DNA of 64,000 nucleotides from Melioribacter roseus (GTDB lineage: Bacteria > Bacteroidota > Ignavibacteria > Ignavibacteriales > Melioribacteraceae), in assembly GCA_020722065.1 (NCBI GenBank), contig DYLK01000011.1:1-64000 (forward strand). Reading direction: 5' to 3'. Shown piece after piece: positions 17,811 through 27,565 of the stretch. The number at the start of each line of letters is the position of its first letter. The first letter of the stretch is position 1. Made by a program: the position numbers and the translations under genes. The notes under the pieces are model-generated. The model had not been told where the DNA came from. It saw nothing but the letters and a program-made list of their open reading frames with translations, and searched no databases.

Positions 17811-19034
17811 TTATTTTCTCTTAATTACAACAATTGTTTTATCATCTTGATATTGACTATCATTCGATGAAAATTTTATCACATCATCAAGAATAGAAAG
17901 TGCTATCATTTTAGGAGATTCTGTTTTTTTCATTTTCAAAAGATTAACTAACCTTCTTTTACCATAAAAATGAAATTTTTCATTTGCAGCTTCAACTATT
18001 CCATCCGAGTAAATTACAAGTAAATCGCCAGATTTGATATAAATGCTATCTGTACCAAATTTTGAATGAGGAACTGGTCCTAAAAGCGGTCCATTTACAT
18101 TCAATTCATGCACTTTCATCTTTTTGTCAATAAAAATTGGGGGATTATGCCCAGCGTTGGAATACAAAAATAAGCCTTTTTCATCATCAGAAAGTTCGCC
18201 ATAAAACATTGTTATAAATCTATCATCACTAAAAATTTGGTTAATTAGATTATTTAACCTCGACATAAATGGAGATATTTTAATTTGGAAGTGCGATGAC
18301 ATTCTAATTGCTCCAGAAATATACATTGCTTCTGCTGCGGCAACTAATCCTTTTGAAGCAACATCGCCAACAACAATTCCCAAACGTTCTTCACCTTCAC
18401 CAATTTTTAGATAATCAAAAAAATCGCCGCTAAGTTCTTTGGCTGAGGAAGTTACTCCATAAATTTCGTAATCATTAAAATTATATTCATGTTCAGGCAA
18501 AATGCTTCTTTGTAATTTTTTAGCTTGATTGATATCCGCTAGAAGATCTTTTTTCCTTTCTTTTATTTCCCATTCTATCAGCCTTGAAGTAAGTAGAGTA
18601 GAAACTACATTTAAGATATACTTAAATTCATTGGAAAAATCAGTTGTATTTAATGCAAGAATGTATTTGTAATAATTTTTACCATTAATTTTTACCCTTT
18701 TACTAAATCCAGACGCTGAAAATTCAAAAATTCCCTTTGCAATTAATTCTTTGTTCACTTCTAAAGAAGTGATTGTTCTTTCATTAGATATTTTTTGGAT
18801 AACATCTTCATCCAAATCTATCGAGAAATCTTTCTCAATTTTCTTGTATTCACCGACTTGGTAATAAATTTGATAGGCTTTGTTTTCTGTTGATAATTGC
18901 CAAACTCTTCCGCCTGTAACTTTTAACTTTCTGTCACTAATTAACTGTTTAATTACAGTTGAAAATAGTTCAATGTCATCTTTGAATTCCCCTGACGAGA
19001 TTTTCATCAGAGTTTTATGTAATTGTTTCTGCAT
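17811..19034 (-). CDS. PP2C/SpoIIE-type serine phosphatase (RsbU-like)
   Basis: A 407-residue protein. The N-terminal 160 residues look like a degenerate GAF-type sensor region, followed by a linker helix (KERKKDLLADINQAKKLQRSILPE) typical of RsbU. The SpoIIE phosphatase domain follows: KELSGDFFDYLKIG with the metal-binding Asp, VVGDVASKGLVAAAEAMY, YSNAGHNPPIF, LLVIYSDGIVEAANE and the closing QYQDDKTIVVIKRK. Such enzymes dephosphorylate STAS anti-anti-sigma proteins in partner-switching pathways. No STAS or RsbW-like gene is nearby. It overlaps the M64 peptidase gene by one base and precedes the pduS-like gene by four. Confidence 0.88.
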   Translation of the reverse strand: MQKQLHKTLMKISSGEFKDDIELFSTVIKQLISDRKLKVTGGRVWQLSTENKAYQIYYQVGEYKKIEKDFSIDLDEDVIQKISNERTITSLEVNKELIAKGIFEFSASGFSKRVKINGKNYYKYILALNTTDFSNEFKYILNVVSTLLTSRLIEWEIKERKKDLLADINQAKKLQRSILPEHEYNFNDYEIYGVTSSAKELSGDFFDYLKIGEGEERLGIVVGDVASKGLVAAAEAMYISGAIRMSSHFQIKISPFMSRLNNLINQIFSDDRFITMFYGELSDDEKGLFLYSNAGHNPPIFIDKKMKVHELNVNGPLLGPVPHSKFGTDSIYIKSGDLLVIYSDGIVEAANEKFHFYGKRRLVNLLKMKKTESPKMIALSILDDVIKFSSNDSQYQDDKTIVVIKRK

Positions 19035-20299
19035 TATTCTGAAAAATGATTAATTACTGATTCTATACAATTTTTACTAACTTCATTATAGCCTTCGCTT
19101 TCGAGTGTTTTCATTAAACTATTTTCGGAAGATCTAAAAACACCTTTTGCTACATAACCTCCACCTTCATAAACTCCGATTGGATATTTTTCCGCATCTT
19201 CAATTTGAGTTGGAATTGGAGTATCCTTTTTTAATAAATTTTTCCATTTGGATTCAAAATCGACTAAAGTTGTAATATTTTTCTCCCAAGGTTCCGTCTG
19301 CAAGTCAAAATAATCTTCATAGGAAACATCCGAAGTATAATATTCATCTGCTAATCCAGCAAAAGAATGTCCAAATTCATGCATCATTACTAATTCCGAT
19401 TTAGGATTATCAACCGAAGTTACTGCCCAAAAATTATAAATTCCACCGCCACCGTACTTTTCAGAATTTACCAACACGATAATATAATCGTAAGGGACAT
19501 TTGATGTTTTTTGCGATAAATTATGGATATCAGTTACAGTTAAGTAGCGTTCAGAATCAAAAGTATAGAAACTACTTTCAATTGCGGTGTTCTTATAAAT
19601 ATTTGCCCCAGGAATATCAGTCCCACTTTCTTCTGAAAATAGTTTTATTCCCCAAATGTTTATTTTCGTTTTATACTGAGAAAATGGTGAAAATTCTAAT
19701 ATATACTTTGAAAATCTATTAAAATCATTCTCTAATTTTCTTGATTCACTTTTTGTATATCCATCTGGGACAAATAAAATATCTACTTTTTTGGAATAAT
19801 CGCCTGAATAATGCAGTTTTATTGGTTCAACTTGTTCGAAATTTTCTGATTTAATAAAGTAATCTTTTGGGTCAATTTTGAGAGAATAAATACTTTGGAA
19901 ATGATTTTTCTTATCCCTTTTGTACAAAGTTAAAGTTACATTTTCTTTTGGGAATGGAATTTTCACAGAAATTGGGAAAGATTTATTAATACTTTCTGCT
20001 TCTTTTGTTGATTGCCATTCTTGAAAAAGAGTAGAAAATCCGCGAGAATAAATAACTTCATTCTGTGAATTATAAACTTTTACAAAGTAATAACCAAGAT
20101 TCAGATTGTCAATCAATTTATTTTTGTTTCCGCTAAAATACTTTTCTGCAACCATTTCTTTTAGAGTAATTATTTCTAATTCTGAATTCCCAGATTGATA
20201 CAAGTCAACTCTTAAACCTTTATTTTCAAAGTATTTATCATAATTTTGAGAAAAAGAAATAGAATATATAATTAAAGAAAGAAGAATCATTTTCTTCAT
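19034..20299 (-). CDS. Secreted M64-family zinc metallopeptidase
   Basis: A 421-residue protein with a signal peptide (about 17 residues, ending SISFSQ). An N-terminal beta-rich domain (about residues 25-150) is followed by the catalytic domain. The zinc motif HEFGHSFAGLADEYY near residue 310 fits the M64 (IgA peptidase, PF09471) pattern HExGHxxxxLxDEY. The upstream VDILFVPDGYTKSE and YIIVLVNSEKYGGGG are also typical of M64. There is no T9SS tail. Its place between pyrE and a signalling phosphatase gives no clue to substrate. Confidence 0.88.
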   Translation of the reverse strand: MKKMILLSLIIYSISFSQNYDKYFENKGLRVDLYQSGNSELEIITLKEMVAEKYFSGNKNKLIDNLNLGYYFVKVYNSQNEVIYSRGFSTLFQEWQSTKEAESINKSFPISVKIPFPKENVTLTLYKRDKKNHFQSIYSLKIDPKDYFIKSENFEQVEPIKLHYSGDYSKKVDILFVPDGYTKSESRKLENDFNRFSKYILEFSPFSQYKTKINIWGIKLFSEESGTDIPGANIYKNTAIESSFYTFDSERYLTVTDIHNLSQKTSNVPYDYIIVLVNSEKYGGGGIYNFWAVTSVDNPKSELVMMHEFGHSFAGLADEYYTSDVSYEDYFDLQTEPWEKNITTLVDFESKWKNLLKKDTPIPTQIEDAEKYPIGVYEGGGYVAKGVFRSSENSLMKTLESEGYNEVSKNCIESVINHFSE

Positions 20300-20871
20300 T
20301 TCAAACTCCTTGAGCCAGGTTTTACGAGAGGAATTTCCGTTTTACAAATCGGACAATCTGCTGGTTCGTAAGCAATAACATCCAATTTTAGTACTGATTT
20401 TGTTGGCACACCGAAATTAATTTTCCCATTACTTCTATCTACAATCATAGCTACACCAACAACTTTCGCTTCTGAGTTTTTAACGATTTCCATTACTTCA
20501 AAAACTGAACCGCCAGTTGTAGTTACATCTTCACAAACCAGAACTTTACTCTTTTTCTCGATTTGGAAATTTCTTCGGAGAGTCATTTTCCCATTTTCAC
20601 GTTCAGTGAAAACAAATCTTTTACCCAAACCGCGAGCAACTTCGTAACCTACAATAATTCCACCCATGGCTGGAGCAATTACAACATCAATTTCATAAGA
20701 TTTGAAATATTCAACAATTTCGCTAAGTAAATTCTGCGTATGATTTGGATGTTCCAATACTTTTGCACATTGAAAATACGTATCGGAATGTTTTCCCGAA
20801 GTTAATAAAAAATGCCCGTTTAAAAGGGCATTTGTTTCCTTAAAAATTTTAATAACTTCATCTTTTATCAT
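20296..20871 (-). CDS. pyrE: Orotate phosphoribosyltransferase
   Basis: A 191-residue enzyme that makes orotidine-5'-phosphate from orotate and PRPP in pyrimidine synthesis. LTSGKHSDTYFQCAKVLEHP is the substrate-binding N-terminus, APAMGGIIVGYEVARGL the middle motif, RNFQIEKKSKVLVCEDVTTTGGSVFEV holds the PRPP loop. The C-terminal ADCPICKTEIPLVKPGSRSL is the tail seen in this long subfamily. It overlaps the M64 gene by four bases and follows phhB by two, so it is within the long minus-strand operon. Confidence 0.93.
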   Translation of the reverse strand: MIKDEVIKIFKETNALLNGHFLLTSGKHSDTYFQCAKVLEHPNHTQNLLSEIVEYFKSYEIDVVIAPAMGGIIVGYEVARGLGKRFVFTERENGKMTLRRNFQIEKKSKVLVCEDVTTTGGSVFEVMEIVKNSEAKVVGVAMIVDRSNGKINFGVPTKSVLKLDVIAYEPADCPICKTEIPLVKPGSRSLK

Positions 20872-20873
20872 TA

Positions 20874-21152
20874 TTATATTCTCTCAAGTCTGTCTGCCAA
20901 TCTTGTGTCTAATTCTGTAATTCCACCTTCTTCGTGAGTTGTTGTTGTAATTTTCACTTTGTTATAAGAATGAATAAGAATTTCAGGATGATGATTTAAT
21001 TTTTCTGCTTCAACGCCAAGTTTGACAACAAAACTAAGTGCATTATAAAAGTCGATAAATTGATATTCTTTAACCAACTTTTCCCCTTCAATTTTCCAAC
21101 CATCTAGATCTCGGATTTGTTCTTCGATTTCAGTATTTGTTAGTAGTGACAT
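20874..21152 (-). CDS. phhB: Pterin-4a-carbinolamine dehydratase
   Basis: A 92-residue PCD/DCoH family protein, about the usual length. Signature residues: LDGWKIEGEKLVKEYQF at the N-terminus, then EKLNHHPEILIHSYNKVKITTTTHEEGG with the catalytic His pair and the ITxLD motif (ITELDTRLADRLE). It recycles 4a-hydroxytetrahydropterin; no aromatic amino-acid hydroxylase is nearby. In many genomes this fold is encoded without a hydroxylase, so its true substrate is open. It lies 15 bases after clpC. Confidence 0.92.
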   Translation of the reverse strand: MSLLTNTEIEEQIRDLDGWKIEGEKLVKEYQFIDFYNALSFVVKLGVEAEKLNHHPEILIHSYNKVKITTTTHEEGGITELDTRLADRLERI

Positions 21153-21167
21153 TTGTTCCTCACAAGT

Positions 21168-23732
21168 TTATAAAGGTATTTCAATAATTGAGTCTAAATT
21201 TTCTTCGTTTTTGTCAGAAGTTTTATTTTTCTTTCCGAAAGATAATCTTTCCGAACCTTTTTTAAATTTTACTTCCACAATATCGCCTTCTGAAAACTTA
21301 TTTTGCAATAATTCTTCAGATAAAACATCTTCGAGATGAGTTTGAATTGCTCTTCTTAAAGGACGTGCTCCGTATTTTGGGTCAAATCCTTTGTCAACAA
21401 GATATTCAACTGCAGATTTATGAAGTTCTAATTTCATTTTTCTTTCATTCAGATTCTTTACTAAATCGCGAACTTCAAGTTGTACCATTTTCATAATATC
21501 TTCTTTTTCAAGATTTTTGAATACAATAATATCGTCAATTCTGTTTAAAAATTCAGGATTAAATAAATCTTTCATTGCTTCTTGAACTGTTTTCTTGAGA
21601 TTTTCGTATCGATTTATTTCTGAATTATCTCCAAATCCGAAATTGCTTATATTTTTAAGATTTTTCGTTCCAACATTCGAAGTCATAATAATAATTGTAT
21701 TTCGGAAATCCACTTTTCGTCCAAGCGAATCGGTTGCTGTTCCATCATCCAAAATCTGAAGTAATATATTAAATACATCAGAATGAGCTTTTTCAACTTC
21801 GTCAAAAAGAACAACTGAATATGGCTTTCTTCTTACTTTTTCTGTTAATTGTCCACCTTCTTCATAACCAACATAGCCTGGAGGCGCTCCAACTAAACGA
21901 GAAACAGCAAATTTCTCCATATATTCAGACATGTCAATTCGAATCAATGAATCTTCTGAATCAAAAAGATATTTGGCAATAACTTTTGCCATTTCAGTTT
22001 TACCAACTCCAGTTGGTCCCAAAAAGATAAAACTTCCGATTGGTTTGTTTGGATTTTTTAAGCCAGCTCTTGCTCTTCTTATTGCTTTTGAAAGTTTTGT
22101 AATTGCTTCATCTTGTCCGATTATGGATTTCATTAATTCTTTATCCATATTCATTAATTTTTCAGATTCAGCTTGTATTACTCGTTGCACAGGAATTCCT
22201 GTCATCATCGAAACAACTTTGCTTATGTCGTCTTCGTTCACATCAAAAAAGATTGAATTTGATTTAATTTCCCATAAATCTTTTTGTTTTTGTAGTTCGT
22301 CAAGTAAAAATTTTTCTCTATCACGTAAACGAGCGGCTTCTTCAAAATTTTGTTTATTAACAACAGCTTTCTTTTCTTCTCTAATTTTTTCTACTTCTCG
22401 TTCTAAAATAATTACTTCTTCTGGGGCATTATATTTACTCATATAAACTCGTGAGCCAGCTTCATCCAAAACATCAATTGCTTTATCTGGGAAATATCTA
22501 TCAGTAATATATCTATCACTTAATCTAACAGTTGCTTCAAGCGCTTCATCTGAATATCTTACATGATGATGTTCTTCATATTTGAATTTAATATTCTTTA
22601 GAATTTCGAGAGTTTCTGCTGAATTTGGAGGATTTACCATAACTTTTTGAAATCTTCTATCCAAAGCTCCATCAACTTCAATGTATTTTCTGTATTCATC
22701 CAAAGTTGTTGCACCAATACATTGAATATCACCTCGAGCAAGTGCAGGTTTGAACATATTTGAAGCGTCAAGTGAACCTGAAGCTCCGCCAGCACCAACA
22801 ATTGTATGAAGTTCATCAATAAATAAAATTACATCTTCTGCTCTCTCAAGTTCATTCATCAGAGCTTTCATTCTTTCTTCGAACTGACCGCGATATTTTG
22901 TCCCAGCGACTAAACCTGCAATGTCTAATGTAACAACTCGTTTGTTCATCAAAATTCTTGGGACTTCATGTTTTACGATTCTTAGTGCCAAACCTTCGGC
23001 AATCGCTGTTTTTCCAACGCCTGGTTCTCCAATCAAAACTGGATTATTCTTCTTTCTTCGGCTCAAAATTTGAGTTACTCGCTCTATTTCTACTTCACGT
23101 CCAATTACAGGATCAAGTTTTGAACTTTCTGCCAATTTTGTTAAATCTCGACCAAAATTATCTAAAACGGGAGTTTTGGATTTTTCGCTGGATTTCCTTT
23201 CAAATGATGATATTTCTCCCCTATCTTCTTGCTCATCTTCTGAATCTGAAGAATATCTGGAAGATGCAACGTCAGTTTGTTCAGGAGTAAAATTTGAATA
23301 TCCGTATAATTTCAACAATTCATTTCTTACATTTTCGTATGTAACATTAAATTGCGATAAAATTTGCGAAGCTACATTTTCACGATCGGTAAGTATTCCA
23401 AGCAATAAATGCTCAGTTCCTATAACATTCTTTTTATATATTTTTGATTCAATTTGAGTGCGTTTTAGTACTTTTTCTGCTTCTTTAGTTAGTGGAACTT
23501 TACCAACGGTTAATGTAATGTTATTTGTTCTTGTAGCATCTTCAATTGATTTTTTTAACACTCCCAAATCAACTGATAAATTTTTTAAGACAATAATTGC
23601 ATTTCCACTACCTTCCCGAATTATTCCTAACAACAAATGTTCTGTCCCAATTGATTCGTGACCAGTACTAAAAGCGGCTTCTTTGCTAAATCTAATTACT
23701 TCTTCTACTCTATCTGAAAAGTTAAAATCCAT
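21168..23732 (-). CDS. clpC: ClpC-type AAA+ protease ATPase subunit
   Basis: An 854-residue class I Clp/Hsp100 unfoldase that feeds ClpP. The N-terminal Clp_N repeats occupy about residues 1-145. AAA-1 has Walker [16 protein letters not shown] and Walker [21 protein letters not shown] domain ([18 protein letters not shown]), typical of ClpC rather than ClpA/B, sits in the middle region. AAA-2 has [15 protein letters not shown] and the conserved [15 protein letters not shown]. The C-terminal D2-small domain follows ([15 protein letters not shown]). It heads the long minus-strand gene run; a 135-base AT-rich gap separates it from the PAP2 gene and should hold the promoter. Confidence 0.96.
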   Translation of the reverse strand: MDFNFSDRVEEVIRFSKEAAFSTGHESIGTEHLLLGIIREGSGNAIIVLKNLSVDLGVLKKSIEDATRTNNITLTVGKVPLTKEAEKVLKRTQIESKIYKKNVIGTEHLLLGILTDRENVASQILSQFNVTYENVRNELLKLYGYSNFTPEQTDVASSRYSSDSEDEQEDRGEISSFERKSSEKSKTPVLDNFGRDLTKLAESSKLDPVIGREVEIERVTQILSRRKKNNPVLIGEPGVGKTAIAEGLALRIVKHEVPRILMNKRVVTLDIAGLVAGTKYRGQFEERMKALMNELERAEDVILFIDELHTIVGAGGASGSLDASNMFKPALARGDIQCIGATTLDEYRKYIEVDGALDRRFQKVMVNPPNSAETLEILKNIKFKYEEHHHVRYSDEALEATVRLSDRYITDRYFPDKAIDVLDEAGSRVYMSKYNAPEEVIILEREVEKIREEKKAVVNKQNFEEAARLRDREKFLLDELQKQKDLWEIKSNSIFFDVNEDDISKVVSMMTGIPVQRVIQAESEKLMNMDKELMKSIIGQDEAITKLSKAIRRARAGLKNPNKPIGSFIFLGPTGVGKTEMAKVIAKYLFDSEDSLIRIDMSEYMEKFAVSRLVGAPPGYVGYEEGGQLTEKVRRKPYSVVLFDEVEKAHSDVFNILLQILDDGTATDSLGRKVDFRNTIIIMTSNVGTKNLKNISNFGFGDNSEINRYENLKKTVQEAMKDLFNPEFLNRIDDIIVFKNLEKEDIMKMVQLEVRDLVKNLNERKMKLELHKSAVEYLVDKGFDPKYGARPLRRAIQTHLEDVLSEELLQNKFSEGDIVEVKFKKGSERLSFGKKNKTSDKNEENLDSIIEIPL

Positions 23733-23867
23733 AGTTTCCTATCTATTAATAAACAATTTTTTTATGAATTAAAGATACTGAACAATTAAGATTATTTAAA
23801 ATAAAAAAAGATTCTTTAATTTAACTTTGATTTGAAAATTATTATATAAAATCAATTGAATTCTATT

Positions 23868-24656
23868 TTAGAACTTTAACGAGATAAAAAGTCTATCTGT
23901 TGTGGGAATTATTGTTAACTTTTCAGCATTCTGAGTTTTATGGTCGTTGTTAGTTATAAAATCTGCGACCGAATAACCAACTATTCCCGCAAGAATTACA
24001 TCGGAAAACCAATGCTGATTATTATAAATTCTTGCAAACCCAGTTGCACCAGCTAACGAAAACCAAGCCACTTTCCAATAAATGTTATCTGAATAATTTG
24101 CCATTACCGTTGAAATTGCAAAAGCAACTGTTGTGTGTCCACTCGGTAAAGAATTAAACTCATTTTTAATAGAGAATGGATTGAATTTTAGAGCTCCATT
24201 TTCCATAAACGGGCGATTTCTTCCAATGATAAATTTTAAGGAAAGTGTTATTAAACCAGAATAAGCAATTGCTTCAGCTGTGTGCAAACCAAGTTGCCGC
24301 AAATCTTTATTTTCTGTAAAATATCCGATTGAATAAGCAGAAAACGGAATTAGAAATGAATAAGATGAACCGTAATAATCATCTATTTTGAAAATATTAG
24401 TTGCAATTTTGCTTTGATTTTCCTGAACGATTGTTTTTAATGAATTATCTGCTAAAACTGATAATGCCGTCCCAGCAGTAATTCCAGCTAAAAGTTGCCA
24501 ATCTTTACTTTCCCAATTTAATGGTTGTCGGAAAATTGTTTTTCCTGTATTTACAAAATGGTTGAAATCTTGCTTGATAATTTCAAAATTTTGATTTTGT
24601 GCATTCTGATGAATGAAAGTTGCAAATAGCAAAATTATTATGATTTTATTCATCAT
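23868..24656 (-). CDS. PAP2-family membrane phosphatase
   Basis: A 262-residue protein with a signal peptide (about 19 residues). The type 2 phosphatidic acid phosphatase motifs appear in order: [10 protein letters not shown] (motif 1), [13 protein letters not shown] (motif 2, with the catalytic His of PSGH) and [16 protein letters not shown] (motif 3, with His and Asp). Hydrophobic helices lie between them. Substrates of the family include undecaprenyl pyrophosphate and lipid phosphates; which applies cannot be told. It overlaps the prfB stop by four bases. Confidence 0.88.
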   Translation of the reverse strand: MMNKIIIILLFATFIHQNAQNQNFEIIKQDFNHFVNTGKTIFRQPLNWESKDWQLLAGITAGTALSVLADNSLKTIVQENQSKIATNIFKIDDYYGSSYSFLIPFSAYSIGYFTENKDLRQLGLHTAEAIAYSGLITLSLKFIIGRNRPFMENGALKFNPFSIKNEFNSLPSGHTTVAFAISTVMANYSDNIYWKVAWFSLAGATGFARIYNNQHWFSDVILAGIVGYSVADFITNNDHKTQNAEKLTIIPTTDRLFISLKF

Positions 24657-25754
24657 ACTCCAGAAAATTTAAGTAAATATTCTTTGATAAATCCGTTCAA
24701 ATTTCCATCCATAACTCCGTTAACATCTGAAGTCTCAAAATTTGTGCGGTGATCTTTCACCATATTATAAGGATGAAAAACATAAGATCGTATTTGACTT
24801 CCCCATTCAATTTTCATTTTATTTTTTTCAACTTCATCTATTGCAGCTTGTTCTTTCTCTAATTCAACTTGATAAAGTTTTGCTCGCAACATTTTCATTG
24901 CATTTGTTTTATTCTGAATTTGTGAGCGTTCATTCTGGCAAGCCGCCACAATTCCAGTTGGAATATGTGTGATTCGTACAGCAGTTTCAACTTTGTTAAC
25001 ATTTTGCCCACCTTTTCCACCAGAACGATAAGTATCTATTTTTAAGTCAGCGGGATTTATATCGATTTCGATTGAATCATCCACTTCGGGAATTACAAAA
25101 ACTGACGCAAATGATGTGTGTCGGCGTTTGTTGGAATCGAATGGCGAAATTCTTACCAAACGATGTACACCATTTTCAGCTTTCAAATAACCGTAAGCAA
25201 AACTTCCTTCAACTTCGATTGACGCACTTTTTAAACCAGCACCTTCTCCTTCAAGATAATCAATTAGATTCATTTTGTAATTATTCTGTTCACCCCAACG
25301 CAAGTACATTCTCATCAACATTTCGCCCCAATCTTGTGCTTCTGTGCCACCAGCACCAGAATGAATTGTTAAAATGCAATTTTTATCATCATCTTTTCCG
25401 CTTAACATACTTTTTAATTCTGTTTCTTCGATTCTATTTGTGAATTTCAATATTTCAGAATCAATTTCACTTTGCAAGGAAGCAGCATTTTCAATTTTTG
25501 CTAAATCAAGAAATTCAGTAAAATTCTGTAAATCAGAATTAAGATTTTTCCACAATTCCACCCAATTTTGTAACGATTTTACTTCTTGAAGAATTTTTTG
25601 AGCAGATTTCTTGTCGCCCCAAAAACCATCAACTTCAGTTTGCGAGTTTAATTTCTTTATTTTTTCTTCTTTTCCAGCGATGTCAAAGATAACCTCGTAA
25701 TTTGGTAACTTTTTCCGATAATTTATTCACCGTGCGAATCTCTTCTTCAAACAT
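24653..25754 (-). CDS. prfB: Peptide chain release factor 2, with programmed +1 frameshift
   Basis: The full protein needs two frames. ATG 25754, preceded by GGAG, encodes 23 residues ([20 protein letters not shown], then GYL) and ends at an in-frame TGA at 25685-25683 in the context CTT TGA C. A +1 shift there enters the long frame (continuing [20 protein letters not shown]) down to 24653, giving about 366 residues, the normal RF2 length. The GGQ motif is in [21 protein letters not shown]. Low RF2 slows UGA termination and favours the shift, so the protein autoregulates its synthesis. A simple one-frame reading would miss the first 64 residues or so. It is encoded after the AtuA pair, before the PAP2 gene. 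Confidence 0.96.
25682..25694 (-). promoter_or_regulatory. prfB programmed frameshift site
   Basis: Read on the minus strand the site is GAGGTTATCTTTGAC (with the preceding bases). CTT TGA C is the classical RF2 slip site, and an internal Shine-Dalgarno-like GAGG lies three bases before CTT, the same arrangement as in E. coli prfB. It is directly visible in the sequence and explains the in-frame stop. Confidence 0.95.
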
Positions 25755-25780
25755 TTTATCTCCAATAATATGAACTTAAA

Positions 25781-26101
25781 CTACTCATCAATTTCAATTT
25801 CTAATTTTAACAAAGCCGCAGCAAGAGTTTTACCTTGTGCGTCGTGTTTTAATGAAACAGTTCCGCCACCGCCGAGTGTGTTGTTCAATACAAAATTCAA
25901 TGCTCTAATATTTGGTAATTCGTATCTTTCCACAGTGCCGAAGCAAATTCCTTCGAAATGTTTTTTAACAACTTCTTTTGTTAGATATTTTTTAATTATC
26001 TGATATTTTTCTTCATCGTATGCAATAATTCCAACATTTGCGGCATCACCTTTATCGCCACTTCGTCCGTGTGCAATTTCAATTAATCTTATTTTTTTCA
26101 T
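25781..26101 (-). CDS. AtuA C-terminal ferredoxin-fold domain protein
   Basis: A 106-residue protein starting KIRLIEIAHGRSGDKGDAANVGI, the hallmark of the C-terminal domain of AtuA-type proteins, and containing NNTLGGGGTVSLKHDAQGKTLAAALLKLEI. In many bacteria this domain is fused to the AtuA domain; here it is a separate gene whose ATG overlaps the stop of the preceding AtuA gene by one base. The two products probably form a complex. Its role beyond the acyclic-terpene and acyl-CoA degradation context of the family is not known. Confidence 0.85.
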   Translation of the reverse strand: MKKIRLIEIAHGRSGDKGDAANVGIIAYDEEKYQIIKKYLTKEVVKKHFEGICFGTVERYELPNIRALNFVLNNTLGGGGTVSLKHDAQGKTLAAALLKLEIEIDE

Positions 26102-27468
26102 TATAACTCCATAATTTTTACTTGTGGAATAACTAATTCCTTTTTAACTAGTGCAGGCCAATACGCAACAACTTCACTTGGGCGTGGTCTTCCGCCAGCA
26201 AAACCAGTAACACTTGGCGGTCCAGTTAGAATTAAAGGAGCAATTTCTTTCCCGAATCTTTCAACTGATTCTTTGTCGTTTGAACGAACTGCAACGCGAA
26301 GTACGACTTCGTTTATCAAATCTTCATCAATTTGCGTAGCAATTGGTCCGTGGCAAGAATTATAACCAACAAATTCTGTGTGAATTTCATCAAATTTCAA
26401 ATTTAGATTTTCTAATCTTTTTCTTAGAATTTGGTCGGCAGCTTTTGCCTTTGTAATTGCTTTAGGCCACGAATATGTTAAATTTCCAATTGCTGAATAA
26501 CCGCTATCATAAGAAGCAGATACTTTATAAAATGGAGTTTCTGGTTTCCCTTTTATTCCGAACACTTTTACTCGGTTGTTTCCTAAATCTTCCAATTTTA
26601 TTGATGTAAAATCTGCGACACAATCTGGAGTTATATATTCTTCAGGATTTCCAATTTCATAAACTAATTGTTCGGCTACTGTATCAAAAGTTACTTTTCC
26701 GCCAAGATTTTCGTGTTTCGTTATTATTACATCGCCATTCGGAAATGCTTCAGCAATTGGGAATCCAATCTGTGCAAAATTTTCAATTGCTTCCCAATTT
26801 CCGAGAAAATTTCCACCTGTTGATTGTGCCCCGCATTCCAAAATATGGCCAGCAACTGTTCCAGCAGCCATTAAATCATAATTTGATTTTTCCCAACCGA
26901 ACTCATAAATCATTGGTGCAAGTGTTAAGCCTGTGTCAGTTGTTCTTCCTGTAATTACTATATCAGCTCCGCTTTGTAGTGCTTCAACAATTGGAAAAGC
27001 ACCAAAATAAGCATTTGCACTTAATAATTTATTTTTGATTGGTAAAATTGATTCTCCACTTTCCATATTCTGCAAATTGGAACCTTTTTCAATAATTTCA
27101 TCAATTCGGTGCATGATGTTATCGCCAACTACAACTGCAATTTTAAGTGAATCAATTTGCAATTCTTTTGCGACTTTCAATACCGCCAAAGCACAACCTT
27201 CAGGATTTACACCACCGCCATTTGTTATCACTTTTACATTGTTTTTTTTGATTGTTGGAAGTATTCTTTTCATCAATTGTGGGATGTCTTTTGCGTAACC
27301 AAGTTCGGGATTTTTGTTTTTTTGTTTTTGTAAAATGGACATTGTAACTTCTGCAAGATAATCCATAACAAGATAATCAATCTGACCATTTTCAACTTGC
27401 CAAACTGGAGCATCAATCAAATCGCCCCAAAAACCTTGCCCAGAAGCTATTCTTATTTTTTCTTTCAT
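26101..27468 (-). CDS. AtuA family protein (acyclic terpene utilisation type)
   Basis: A 455-residue protein with the PF07287 features: the N-terminal IRIASGQGFWGDLIDAP, then LVMDYLAEVTMSIL, TNGGGVNPEGCALAV, a conserved GADIVITGRTTDTGLTLAPMIYEFGW, and the C-terminal GFAGGRPRPSEVVAYWPALV. AtuA was named from citronellol/geraniol catabolism, but homologues are widespread in genomes lacking that pathway. No other atu/liu genes (carboxylase, lyase) are visible here. It is probably co-transcribed with the small AtuA C-domain gene and prfB. Confidence 0.88.
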   Translation of the reverse strand: MKEKIRIASGQGFWGDLIDAPVWQVENGQIDYLVMDYLAEVTMSILQKQKNKNPELGYAKDIPQLMKRILPTIKKNNVKVITNGGGVNPEGCALAVLKVAKELQIDSLKIAVVVGDNIMHRIDEIIEKGSNLQNMESGESILPIKNKLLSANAYFGAFPIVEALQSGADIVITGRTTDTGLTLAPMIYEFGWEKSNYDLMAAGTVAGHILECGAQSTGGNFLGNWEAIENFAQIGFPIAEAFPNGDVIITKHENLGGKVTFDTVAEQLVYEIGNPEEYITPDCVADFTSIKLEDLGNNRVKVFGIKGKPETPFYKVSASYDSGYSAIGNLTYSWPKAITKAKAADQILRKRLENLNLKFDEIHTEFVGYNSCHGPIATQIDEDLINEVVLRVAVRSNDKESVERFGKEIAPLILTGPPSVTGFAGGRPRPSEVVAYWPALVKKELVIPQVKIMEL

Positions 27469-27565
27469 TTTAAACTCATAAATAGTTTATTAATATTTTG
27501 TGTGCAAAAATAGTAATGTAAATGGGAATAAAAAATTTTGCTAAAACTTATAATTTGGCGTTTGT

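Noticed and set aside
21931-23661. Plus-strand open frames opposite clpC, including one of 171 codons
   Set aside because: clpC is complete and highly conserved on the other strand; the antisense products are Ser/Phe-rich with no family motif.
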